Source: Leptolyngbya sp. FACHB-8
GTDB lineage: Bacteria; Cyanobacteriota; Cyanobacteriia; Elainellales; Elainellaceae
Direction: 5' to 3'
Assembly (NCBI RefSeq): GCF_014695575.1
Contig: NZ_JACJOO010000006.1
Span: forward strand, 1-64,000
Length of the DNA: 64,000 bases
A program made the position numbers and the translations under genes. The notes beneath the pieces were generated by a model. The model did no database searches, was not told the origin of the DNA, and saw only the letters and a list, made by a program, of their open reading frames with translations. Shown piece by piece: positions 53,127 to 61,531 of the stretch. Position 1 is the first letter of the stretch. Every line of letters starts with the position of its first letter.

Positions 53127-54212
53127 TTAACCGGGCATAACGTCGATAATCTCATTTCGATCTTTGAGCCAATCAGCGATCGCCCTCGGTAAATCCTTCT
53201 GCACTTTACTACTCACATAAATTCCGATATGCCCTGTTGAAAAAGACCGTATTGTGTAATCTTGGCTACCAATATAATGTTCAAGTGCTTTAGAAGATTG
53301 AGGTGGAACCAGATGATCATATTCCGCACAAATATTAAAAACAGGAATATGAATATCTCGTAAGTTAATAATCTGTCCTCCCACTTCAAATTTTCCCTGA
53401 ATCAATTTGTTCTCTTGAAATAGATCTTTAATGAACTGTCGATAGGCTTCTCCCGGCTGATCTGGGCTATCAAAAATCCACTTTTCCATGCGTAAAAAGT
53501 TCAATAGTTTGTCTTCATCCTCTGCCATATCCCACAGGTTCAGATACTTCTCAAACCCAAGCTGAAATGGTTTGAGCATGATGAATTCAGAATTCAGAAA
53601 TTCACCGGGAATATTGCCAAATGCATCAACTAATAAATCCACATCAAAAGCCTGTGTGCCCAGAGTGGAACCGCCCCAGAGGTTCAAAAGACCCCCTCCC
53701 ACATGAAAATCGACGGGGGTAACCATGGTGATTAATGTTTTGACTTTCTGAGGATGTAGAGCGCTATAACATAGACTAAAAGTACCCCCTTGGCAGATGC
53801 CTAACAGGTTGATTCGATCGCATTTCAGGCGATCGCACAGTACATCCACACAGTTTTTTAAATAGCCATTAATGTAATCATCCAGGGTTAACCAGCGATC
53901 AGCACGACTTGCATATCCCCAATCAATCAGGTAAACATCAAGACCTAGTTTGAGAAGATTCGCCACAAGCGATCGCCCTTCCTGGAGATCCACAATATAA
54001 GGACGGTTCACTAAGGCATAAACAATCAATAGGGGGATTCTTTGAGAAGGCTCCGTTTCTGGAACATAGCGGTACAATGTAACCTTATCTTCCTGATAGA
54101 TAACTTCCTTCGGAGTCACTCCAATCTGAATATCCTCCTCCGCTACATTTCCGAATGCTTGAAAGCCCTTGAGTATTCTTGCAAAATTAGCCTGAGTCAC
54201 CGGATTTTCCAT
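53127..54212 (-). CDS. phaC: Class III polyhydroxyalkanoate synthase, PhaC subunit
   Basis: This 361-residue synthase has the lipase-like box GICQGG with nucleophile Cys140, the Asp in NICAEYDHLVPP and the His in FSTGHIGIYV. Its length and sequence (YLIDWGYASRADRWLTLDDYI) are those of class III PhaC of cyanobacteria and Allochromatium. With PhaE it polymerises (R)-3-hydroxyacyl-CoA on granules. It follows phaE by 120 bases on the same strand. Confidence 0.95.
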   Translation of the reverse strand: MENPVTQANFARILKGFQAFGNVAEEDIQIGVTPKEVIYQEDKVTLYRYVPETEPSQRIPLLIVYALVNRPYIVDLQEGRSLVANLLKLGLDVYLIDWGYASRADRWLTLDDYINGYLKNCVDVLCDRLKCDRINLLGICQGGTFSLCYSALHPQKVKTLITMVTPVDFHVGGGLLNLWGGSTLGTQAFDVDLLVDAFGNIPGEFLNSEFIMLKPFQLGFEKYLNLWDMAEDEDKLLNFLRMEKWIFDSPDQPGEAYRQFIKDLFQENKLIQGKFEVGGQIINLRDIHIPVFNICAEYDHLVPPQSSKALEHYIGSQDYTIRSFSTGHIGIYVSSKVQKDLPRAIADWLKDRNEIIDVMPG

Positions 54213-54332
54213 TAATTCATGACTTGTAAAAACTCATTACTCAACGACTAAGGGTGTTTTAAAGCTGGTTAAAGGGTTATTATCTATAGACTTTAGAAAC
54301 GGGAAAACAACCTTTAACCTTTATCGCTGTGC

Positions 54333-54821
54333 TTAATCTGAGCGGGGTTCTATGAAGGCTTGCTTGAGTTGTTTCATCTCCTTGCGTAGCTCATAAATAT
54401 TGCGATGAATTTCATCTATCTCACTGCGTGTAGGGAGGTCATTCCATTTGAGAATGACATCGAGCACTTGCTGCTGCTGCTTTTTCAAGGTGGCAGCAGC
54501 CGTTAAATACTGTCCCCGTATCTGGAGGGCATCGTCGGATTGAAACGTTTGAGCAAACTTGCGATCGAACGATTGGCTCCACACAGATAGCCATTGTTGC
54601 CAGTGCTGCATCATTTGTGGGTTGATGGATGCTGCCCCTTCTTTACCTAGGGCGAGCATCTGCAAAAACTCCTCAGCGGTTTTGATCCAAACCTCCAGGA
54701 GAACCCGTTGATAATTAAAACTCGCCTGCTGCCAATGAAACCAGGCTTCCACGCTCTGCCATAGTTGGTAGCTCAGTTCACGGCTATCACCCAATTCCGG
54801 GTGCTGGAAAAAGGGAATCAT
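54333..54821 (-). CDS. phaE: Class III polyhydroxyalkanoate synthase, PhaE subunit (compact)
   Basis: The protein is 162 residues from the chosen ATG. The C-terminal signature NDLPTRSEIDEIHRNIYELR, then KEMKQLKQA, is the conserved PhaE end. Most cyanobacterial PhaE proteins are about 330 residues, so this one lacks much of the variable N-terminal part; no frameshift is visible. PhaE activates and stabilises PhaC. The ATG at 54819-54821 overlaps the SDR stop as ATGA, which supports this start and implies translational coupling. Confidence 0.82.
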   Translation of the reverse strand: MIPFFQHPELGDSRELSYQLWQSVEAWFHWQQASFNYQRVLLEVWIKTAEEFLQMLALGKEGAASINPQMMQHWQQWLSVWSQSFDRKFAQTFQSDDALQIRGQYLTAAATLKKQQQQVLDVILKWNDLPTRSEIDEIHRNIYELRKEMKQLKQAFIEPRSD

Positions 54822-55828
54822 CGAGAACCTTCCCGTAGCCCTTGCGTGAGGGTAAAGATGGCAGCAACCCCGGCAACTGCCCCCCATTTCAGCACTGGGT
54901 TCTTATCCACCCAATCCAGGATGCTTGGCACCACCATGTTGCTGTAATCCCCATCAATGCGAGTTTGATCCGGCACCGGTTCGTACAAGTTATTGGGATC
55001 ATGCTCTGATTTGGGATCGTCAGAGCGTTGGAGCGGAAAACCAATCTGAAGCAGAATAGCATCCACCAGTGCAGGCGAGAGCCGCTGCAACGCATCAATC
55101 ACTCTGGCTGCATCCCCCACAAGAAAATCGCGGGTGGGATGGGTGGCGGTATACAGCACCGCATCCGCGACCAGGCGGGGATCGTAATAGGGTGGAATCC
55201 CGGCAGGCTTAACGCCCAGGCGAGTCATGCTGTTATTCCAGAAGGGGGTGTTGATTACCGCAGGGCGAATGCTGGTAACACTGATAGGTATCTTCTCATG
55301 TTGCAACTCCACCCGCAGCGCTTCCAAAAAGCCTTCAATACCATGTTTGGCTGCTCCATAGGCGCTTTGTAGGGGAAGCGATCGCCTTCCCTCAATGGAA
55401 GACATGTGGATGAGTGCCCCGCGGCCTTCCCGCTTCAGATGGGGCAGGGCAGCCATGGCTCCATACGCTTGCCCCAGCAAGTCTACTTCAATAATGCGCT
55501 TGAATTCTTCCGGTGTAATTTGATCGAAGGGGGCAAACAAACCTGTTCCAGGAATATGCACCCAGGTATCAATCCGCCCGTAAGTGGCAACGGCTTTATC
55601 GGCGATCGCGTTTACCTGATTAAAATCCGTCACCTCTGCGATGGTAGGAGTTATTTCTCCTTGCAGGCTGCGAGCTTCATCTACCAGCGAAGCCAACTTT
55701 GCTTCATTACGACCCGAGGCCATCACTTTGGCTCCCTCGGTGGCAAACTGAAGAGCCACTGCACGTCCAATTCCACTTGTTGCACCAACAACTACGACGA
55801 CTTGATCCCGAATTGGCTTCAATTGCAT
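54818..55828 (-). CDS. SDR family oxidoreductase with C-terminal membrane segment
   Basis: This 336-residue SDR has GATSGIG, the HIPGTG segment in place of NNAG, and active-site YGAAK. A C-terminal extension ends with one possible transmembrane helix (WGAVAGVAAIFTLTQGL). It is coupled to phaE by a 4-base overlap, forming an SDR-phaE-phaC operon. Related SDRs next to PhaE/PhaC occur in cyanobacteria; the substrate is unknown, and it could supply or remove hydroxyacyl substrates. Confidence 0.85.
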   Translation of the reverse strand: MQLKPIRDQVVVVVGATSGIGRAVALQFATEGAKVMASGRNEAKLASLVDEARSLQGEITPTIAEVTDFNQVNAIADKAVATYGRIDTWVHIPGTGLFAPFDQITPEEFKRIIEVDLLGQAYGAMAALPHLKREGRGALIHMSSIEGRRSLPLQSAYGAAKHGIEGFLEALRVELQHEKIPISVTSIRPAVINTPFWNNSMTRLGVKPAGIPPYYDPRLVADAVLYTATHPTRDFLVGDAARVIDALQRLSPALVDAILLQIGFPLQRSDDPKSEHDPNNLYEPVPDQTRIDGDYSNMVVPSILDWVDKNPVLKWGAVAGVAAIFTLTQGLREGSR

Positions 55829-56468
55829 GAATGCGGCTCCTATCTTCTTGCCCGAAGACTAACAATAGATCTGATGTAAGACTTCTATCTGATGAAGGAT
55901 CTACAGAAATAGAGCTTTCTTTTAGAGCCTTATGCTATGGGTGCTGGTCAAATACGGGATGGAGTGCTACTCGTCTAAAGTTATGTTTAGCAAGCTGAGC
56001 GTTTGATAAACAGCAATTCTCAGTATGGGCATCAAAGCCAAGAGTTCACGCCCGTAGGGCGTGAACTCTTGGCTTTGATGCCCGAAAACCGCGCGCCTTT
56101 GGCGCGCGGTTTTCGGGCCTGATTTCAAAATGGGAATTGCTGTTTGATAAAGCTACCTACCCAGGATCATTTTTTAGTGCATGAAGCGCACAGAACAGTG
56201 ACTCTGGGTAAAACAAGTCTGAGATAGGTGGTTAGAACCGATCAAAAACATCGGTTTTCTGGATTTCATTTAAGGCTTAAACCGCTAGAGTATAAGTATT
56301 GGTGTAGAACACCTTAGCGTTGCATTGTGTGCGAATAAAGCATTGCGATCTTACTCAACGAAGTCATGCTTTAATAATCCCGCTACACCGTGAAGAGAGC
56401 TAAAAAAGCTACACAAAAGTAAGTTTTCAGTTTTTCTTTACTGTCATTCGTTGCGTTATTCTTCAACC
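55829..56468. other. Divergent intergenic region with family C element
   Basis: Promoters for the SDR-phaE-phaC operon (left) and the R3H ATPase (right) must lie here. The family C element occupies 56011-56142. No gene is present. Confidence 0.45.
56002..56151 (+). mobile_element. Family C double-hairpin element, copy 1
   Basis: A 132-bp element (56011-56142) has ends CAGCAATTCTCA and (inverted) CAGCAATTCCCA. It contains hairpin I (atcaaagccaagagttcacg..., loop gta) and hairpin II (gcccgaaaaccgcgcgcc, loop ttt). An exact 9-bp repeat TTTGATAAA flanks it (56002-56010 and 56143-56151), which is a target-site duplication. Confidence 0.92.
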
Positions 56469-58190
56469 ATGCACAACACTAACGACCTCCAAAGGCTTTT
56501 GGAGATCTTGCCTCACGATATCCAGCAACGCTTAGAACAACATCCGCAGCGTGATGTCCTGGTGGAGGTCGTGCTGGATTTGGGCCGGTTGCCAGAGGCC
56601 CGTTTCCCAGGGCAGGCCGAGTACCTGTCTCAAGACGCGGTGACCCATGAACAATTGCAGTATTGCATTGAGCGTGTGGGACACTTTGGAGCTGACAATC
56701 GGGCTGGCATTGAACAAACTCTGCATCGCATCAGCGCCATTCGGAATCGCCAGGGGCAGGTCATTGGCTTAACCTGCCGGGTTGGCCGCGCTATTTTGGG
56801 CACGATCGCCATGATCCGTGATCTGGTTGAAACTGGCCAATCCATTCTCATGTTGGGTCGCCCCGGAGTCGGTAAAACAACTGCCTTGCGTGAGATTGCA
56901 CGAGTGCTAGCCGATGACCTTAACAAACGTGTGGTCATTATTGATTCCTCCAACGAGATTGCAGGAGATGGCGATATTCCGCACCCGGCGATCGGGCGAG
57001 CTCGACGGATGCAGGTAGCGCACCCCGAACTGCAACACCAGGTGATGATTGAGGCTGTGGAAAACCACATGCCTGAAGTCATCGTGATCGATGAAATTGG
57101 GACGGAACTGGAAGCCTTAGCCGCACGGACGATCGCCGAACGAGGTGTACAACTGGTTGGTACGGCTCACGGAAACCAGTTGGAGAACCTGATCAAAAAC
57201 CCAACACTTTCGGACTTGGTAGGTGGTATTCAGTCTGTCACTCTGGGTGATGATGAAGCCCGGCGACGTGGTTCTCAAAAGAGCGTGCTGGAGCGCAAAG
57301 CACCCCCAACCTTTGAGATTGCTGTCGAAATGCAAGAGCGACAGACGTGGACGGTACATGAAAGTGTGGCCGACACCGTTGATCGCCTCCTGCGAGGACA
57401 ACAACCGAATCTACAAACGAGAAGCATTAATGAGCAGGGGCACGTCACCATTATGCGGGAAGTACCAAAGGTACCCCTGGAGCGGCGTCCTCAAACGGCT
57501 CAAACAACACCATTCTCAGCCAACCGGCCTCAACCACCCAAACGAGTTCTGCAATTTCCTCAGCATGGAGAAGTCGAGTTCCTGACGGAACGGCAGAGCC
57601 CAACGTTACCATCTGCTTCCCCTGAGCGTTGGGATGATTGGGAGAGGGAAGCAATTCCGCCTGCTCAAGATACGGGAGAGCGAGGATTGGCAATCTATCC
57701 CTATCAAATGAGCCGTAATCTGGTTCAACAAGTGATCGCCCAATTGAACCTACCTGTCCGTATTGTTGGTGGGGTAGAACGAGCTGATGCTATCCTCACC
57801 CTGAGAGCAAACCTGCGGAAACATCATAATCTGCGGAGTATGGCCGAGGGGTTTGGGGTGCCGATTTATGCCGTCAAGGCCAATACCATTGCTCAGATTG
57901 CGAATACCTTGCAGCAAGCATTGGGAATGGAAACCCAAGAGACCCACTCGTATGACCGAGTAGGGGATGTGGTTGAAGGGGGCGGTGATGGAGAGAATGA
58001 GTTAGATGCCCTTGAAGAAGCTCGGCTGGCTGTTGAACAGGTCGTGATTCCGAAGGGGCAACCTGTGGAGTTGTTGCCGCGATCGCCCCGGGTTCGGGCC
58101 ATGCAGCACGAGCTGATTGAGCGCTATCGCCTCAAATCCAGTAGCTTTGGCACCGAACCGAACTGTCGCCTGAGAATTTATCCAGCTTAA
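56469..58190 (+). CDS. ycf45: R3H domain-containing AAA ATPase (Ycf45-like)
   Basis: This 573-residue protein has an N-terminal domain, a P-loop ATPase related to SpoIIIAA (Walker A GRPGVGKTT at ~134-142, then VVIIDSSNEIAGDGDIPHP and EVIVIDEIGTELEA), a variable linker (~310-420) and a C-terminal R3H-type nucleic-acid-binding region (MQHELIERYRLKSSSFG). This is the conserved cyanobacterial/plastid Ycf45 protein; its cellular role is unclear. The ATG at 56469 is preferred to a TTG six codons upstream; neither has a good ribosome site. Family C elements lie on both sides. Confidence 0.88.
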   Translation: MHNTNDLQRLLEILPHDIQQRLEQHPQRDVLVEVVLDLGRLPEARFPGQAEYLSQDAVTHEQLQYCIERVGHFGADNRAGIEQTLHRISAIRNRQGQVIGLTCRVGRAILGTIAMIRDLVETGQSILMLGRPGVGKTTALREIARVLADDLNKRVVIIDSSNEIAGDGDIPHPAIGRARRMQVAHPELQHQVMIEAVENHMPEVIVIDEIGTELEALAARTIAERGVQLVGTAHGNQLENLIKNPTLSDLVGGIQSVTLGDDEARRRGSQKSVLERKAPPTFEIAVEMQERQTWTVHESVADTVDRLLRGQQPNLQTRSINEQGHVTIMREVPKVPLERRPQTAQTTPFSANRPQPPKRVLQFPQHGEVEFLTERQSPTLPSASPERWDDWEREAIPPAQDTGERGLAIYPYQMSRNLVQQVIAQLNLPVRIVGGVERADAILTLRANLRKHHNLRSMAEGFGVPIYAVKANTIAQIANTLQQALGMETQETHSYDRVGDVVEGGGDGENELDALEEARLAVEQVVIPKGQPVELLPRSPRVRAMQHELIERYRLKSSSFGTEPNCRLRIYPA

Positions 58191-58339
58191 GAATTGATCA
58201 GCAATTCTCATTTTGAAATCAGGCCCGAGAACCGCGCGCCTTTGGCGCGCGGTTCTCGGGCATCAAAGCCAAGAGTTCACGCCCGTAGGGCGTGAACTCT
58301 TGGCTTTGATGCCCATACTGAGAATTGCTGAGAATTGAT
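58190..58339 (-). mobile_element. Family C double-hairpin element, copy 2
   Basis: A 132-bp element (58199-58330), inverted relative to copy 1, has ends CAGCAATTCTCA on both sides. A perfect 9-bp repeat AGAATTGAT flanks it (58190-58198 and 58331-58339). Both hairpin loops (ttt and gta) read the same on the plus strand as in copy 1 although the ends are inverted. Confidence 0.92.
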
Positions 58340-58517
58340 CGGTGAAGTAGCGCAGTAGGGTAATATCCCTACTGCGCTTTATTTTGCGTTTGAGTGCCGT
58401 ATGTTGTGCAGCGCTCAAAAACGTTCTTGATCTGGCTCCTTGGGTCTGTACATTACATCGCACCTATCAAGATTGGTGGCCTGCCAAAGCCCTTGTAGTA
58501 AACGACGAGAGCCTGCT
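58340..58517. terminator. Convergent gene end region
   Basis: A short hairpin GCGCAGTAGGG...CCCTACTGCGC at about 58351-58376, followed by TTTATTTTG, looks like a terminator for the R3H gene. The rest, up to the recombinase stop at 58518, shows no feature. Confidence 0.6.
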
Positions 58518-59513
58518 TTAGGGGTCGTTTTTTCCAGCCTCTGCTGCAGCCTGATCTGCCGCTTTGGTATAGCGCCGAAAGTTTTGTACCGATTGATGGC
58601 GGGTTAGCGTCATTGCGTGATGAGGATTCATCCCTCTCAGAACCAAGTTTGTTGCAAAGGTGTGCCGGAAATGATGAGCGTGGAAGTTAATCCCAGTTTG
58701 CTCGGCAATCTGATCAATGAACTTCCGAACCCCGTCATACCCGAGACGCTGTCCGCCATTCCGGCGCGAGTAGGAAATGAATAAAGGAGACTCCGGAGCC
58801 AGGGTTTCTCCACTGTCTCGTCGCCATTGGAGATAAAGGTCTAGATCTTTTTTTCCTTGAGGAGCTAAAGGGACAAATCCTTTGCTATCTGCTTTTGCTT
58901 CGCGGATTCTCAAGCGCTGTCCGTCATAATCATCCAAGTTTAATGCACATACCTCCTCGGCTCGGAGCCCATGCAGCAGTACAGAAATTAGAGCCATGTT
59001 ACGTTCAGGCAGAGAACTGAGCGCGACTGCGTCATATATTTGGGCAACCTCATCATGGGTTAGGTTCTGGGCTGCAGGCTCTTTTAGCTTGGGCAACTGG
59101 ACTTCTACGGTAGGGTCAACCGTCACGTAGCCCGATCGCACCATCCACCCATAAAAGTTTTTCAGCGTTCCCAAAATACGCCGAACGGTTGCATCGGATA
59201 GTACGCGCCGTCCGGATTGAGTGTCATCTCGCAGCAGATACCCCTTGAATTGGGCAATGCTGCGAGGGGTAATGTCTGCCCACCCCTTATCGGTCCAGTT
59301 CAGAAAATATTGCAAGTCTTGCCGATAAGCCTTCTGGCTCTTAGGGGCCAGCGATCGCGCCTGTAAAAATTCATCTACCCGTAGCTTTCTCAACTGATCG
59401 GGTTGAAGTGACTGGCTAGGATGAACTTCCCCTGCCCCCGGAACAGTCTGAAGGGGAAGGATAATCGGATCGGGAACGGACTTGCGACGATTCATACGGC
59501 GATCGATAAGCAA
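58518..59513 (-). CDS. Tyrosine recombinase (XerC/XerD-like)
   Basis: This 331-residue recombinase has an N-terminal SAM-like core-binding domain (~45-135) and a catalytic domain with Arg in LLHGLRAEEVCAL, His-x2-Arg in AHHFRHTFATNL, His in TRHQS and the nucleophile Tyr in FRRYTKA. It could be the chromosomal Xer recombinase or an integrase. No attachment site or phage gene is adjacent, and it lies next to the conserved R3H gene, which favours a housekeeping role. Family C copies lie on both sides within 330 bases. Confidence 0.87.
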   Translation of the reverse strand: MLIDRRMNRRKSVPDPIILPLQTVPGAGEVHPSQSLQPDQLRKLRVDEFLQARSLAPKSQKAYRQDLQYFLNWTDKGWADITPRSIAQFKGYLLRDDTQSGRRVLSDATVRRILGTLKNFYGWMVRSGYVTVDPTVEVQLPKLKEPAAQNLTHDEVAQIYDAVALSSLPERNMALISVLLHGLRAEEVCALNLDDYDGQRLRIREAKADSKGFVPLAPQGKKDLDLYLQWRRDSGETLAPESPLFISYSRRNGGQRLGYDGVRKFIDQIAEQTGINFHAHHFRHTFATNLVLRGMNPHHAMTLTRHQSVQNFRRYTKAADQAAAEAGKNDP

Positions 59514-60064
59514 TAGTACAAAGATAGACGCAAATCTTGTGCCTATCCCCGAACCCTCATTTTTCGCGCGAAACGACGAAAAATAAGGGTTCGAAAATTG
59601 GTTTTAGAACGGTGCCAGACATGAGTAGAGTTTTCGGTCAAATCGAGCGATCGCGAGTCAGCAGTTCTCATTATGAGCTTCAAAGCCAAGATTGCGCGCC
59701 CGACGGGCGCGCAATCTTGGCTTTGAAGCCCGAAGACCGCTTGCCTTCGGCAAGCGGTCTTCGGGCCTAATTCCATACTGAGAATTGCTGATCGCGAGTG
59801 CAAAGGATAGTCACCCGGTCGTATTTCTATCCTCAACGTGGCTTCAGAGAACTATTATCCGGAATATGATGGATCTCAGACGAGTTTATACTTTAGGTTG
59901 ATAAAGAGGGTTATAATGACGGCAGCCTAAACCTTTGGCGTCCTTAATGGCTTTATGAGGATTGCGTTTTGAGCGTGATGGGCTGGCGTCGCAGGAGAGG
60001 GCAGTTACTTGAGGGGCGATCACTCGTTGCTTGAAGGGGTAGAGCTGCGTTCTAGAAAGGGTTG
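59514..60064. other. Divergent intergenic region with a hairpin and family C element
   Basis: No gene is supported. Contents are an imperfect hairpin gaaccctcatttttcg...cgaaaaataagggttc (about 59551-59592), family C copy 3, and a TATAAT hexamer at 59912-59917 that could serve the operon starting at 60065. Confidence 0.45.
59650..59799 (+). mobile_element. Family C double-hairpin element, copy 3
   Basis: A 132-bp element (59659-59790) has ends CAGCAGTTCTCA and (inverted) CAGCAATTCTCA. A perfect 9-bp repeat ATCGCGAGT flanks it (59650-59658 and 59791-59799). Hairpin I (loop gac) and hairpin II (gcccgaagaccgcttgcc, loop ttc) differ from copy 1 at several stem positions, each matched on the other arm. 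Confidence 0.92.
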
Positions 60065-60562
60065 ATGGCTAAAGCGTTACCGGAAAAATGTCGCAAGTGT
60101 GCCATGCTGCCGGCTCAACAAGCACAGGCTTTGCATGGGGCTGATGGGGATGGGTGTTGGAATCCATCTGTTTGTTATAGTCGGCGATCTTATGCGCGGC
60201 ATCGCGATCGCATCAATCAAACCCGCAACCGTAAGCGGAAGGAACAAGAACCAGAGCACATTACAGTTCCATTTGAGCCGTTGAGCCAATTGGTGTTTGG
60301 GGTGCTGGTGGTGTATCGCGAGGTAGGAGCCGATACGCCTGTGCATGCGATCGCCGCTGAAATTTGGCAAGGACAAGAGAAGGTTGCGATCGTACCTCCC
60401 GTCCACTGCGCGGGAATGGTACCCAGCCAAGTGCATACTTATGTGGGCAAGATGCTGAGCATGTTGGAGCAGCGCTACGGAGTTCGGAAGTTTGCGAGCC
60501 AAATTCGTTTGGATCCAGGGGGATGCCCTCTTCGGCCCTGCCCGTTGAAGGTGGAGGTGTAG
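60065..60562 (+). CDS. Conserved hypothetical, Cys-rich N-terminus
   Basis: This 165-residue protein has an N-terminal C-x2-C...C-x4-C arrangement (KCRKCAML and GCWNPSVCYSRRSYARHRDRIN), which could bind a metal, followed by a basic helix and an alpha/beta segment (FGVLVVYREVGADTPVHAIAAEIW). The C-terminus has two more cysteines (GGCPLRPCPL). The family is not recognised. The next gene starts 2 bases after its TAG, with GGAGG inside its last codons, so the two form an operon. Confidence 0.7.
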   Translation: MAKALPEKCRKCAMLPAQQAQALHGADGDGCWNPSVCYSRRSYARHRDRINQTRNRKRKEQEPEHITVPFEPLSQLVFGVLVVYREVGADTPVHAIAAEIWQGQEKVAIVPPVHCAGMVPSQVHTYVGKMLSMLEQRYGVRKFASQIRLDPGGCPLRPCPLKVEV

Positions 60563-60564
60563 GA

Positions 60565-61266
60565 ATGGGGCCGGTGGAGCAGCTGGAGTTGCCTCTATGG
60601 GAGGTGCTGAGGGAAGCAGCGATCGCCCCGGATGACGCTGATGTGCGGCAACTGCTCAATGTGCTGGAAGAATCGTTGGCTGACTTGGATACGGTTGGGC
60701 AGTTACAGGTAGCCGCAGAGGCGATCGCCCAAATTGTGCAAGTGTTTCAAGATCGCTCTATATTGGCGTTTGAAGAATTGGAGGCGACCGCAAGCGACGA
60801 TGGACCGACCATGCCTGAAGACGCGTTCGATCGCTACGTGCGACAGACGATGGAAGTAGATTTTGATCAATTCATCGAACCATTGGAAAGCTTGCCTCGA
60901 AAGTTGCCAGAACGTCGGGCGGACTCGCTTGAAGCTGTTTCTATCGTCGGTGGATTGGACCAATCAGCTCTCCTGCAAGCATTGGATGAGCAGATGAAAG
61001 AGCATCCCGAGTGGACAGAGGTGGAGGCGTTTAATCAGGCGTTGGCGATCGCCCATGATGAAGATGTGTCTAGTTGGGTGGAGGCGATCGGCCAATGGAT
61101 GGGAAAAAAACAGATTGAGATGATTCCTCTCGTGCAGCTTCAGCAGGCCATTGGGATGCCACTGATTCAACTATGGTTGGCATTGCTGTTGGGGGGATTT
61201 GCGATCGAGCAAAGGGGAGAATTCTATGAAACCCAGCAAGTCTGGGTGTTAGGGCAGTTTCGGTAA
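60565..61266 (+). CDS. Conserved hypothetical, acidic
   Basis: The protein is 233 residues from the chosen ATG. It is acidic, largely helical and without membrane segments or known motifs. The start is supported by GGAGG ten bases upstream and by immediate linkage to the preceding gene. An open frame continues 67 codons upstream but overlaps the previous gene in another frame. I do not recognise the family; the pair is likely a cyanobacterial two-gene module. Confidence 0.7.
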   Translation: MGPVEQLELPLWEVLREAAIAPDDADVRQLLNVLEESLADLDTVGQLQVAAEAIAQIVQVFQDRSILAFEELEATASDDGPTMPEDAFDRYVRQTMEVDFDQFIEPLESLPRKLPERRADSLEAVSIVGGLDQSALLQALDEQMKEHPEWTEVEAFNQALAIAHDEDVSSWVEAIGQWMGKKQIEMIPLVQLQQAIGMPLIQLWLALLLGGFAIEQRGEFYETQQVWVLGQFR

Positions 61267-61531
61267 ACTTCTTGTGAAGAAGGTGCGTTAAAGCTGGCTG
61301 CGGGGTAAAAGTTTTTAGGAAAATATCGGAGAGAATTCTCAAGGAGTTGATTTTTTGCGCGCAGTGTACAAAAAATTAACTTCTCGAGAATTCTCCAAAT
61401 TAGTAAATTCCTTCTGAGGTGCCTTTGCGAATTCCTAATCGATCTTAATTTTGTATTGTGGCAACGTTGATAACGTTGGTTACGTTATTGCTTCCAAATT
61501 TACCCCTGTACCTCTCGCATCATCAAATGTA
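61267..61531. terminator. Hairpin and promoter region before the RTX gene
   Basis: A long imperfect hairpin at about 61332-61396 has gagaattctc at both ends and gttgattttttg/caaaaaattaac inside; it probably terminates the two-gene operon. Downstream DNA should hold the RTX gene promoter. No ribosome site is evident before 61532. Confidence 0.5.

Noticed and set aside
58518-59513. Tyrosine recombinase as integrase of a genomic island with families A-C as att sites
   Set aside because: No tRNA or matching att repeats bracket a region, and family C has 9-bp duplications typical of DDE-type transposition rather than tyrosine recombination.
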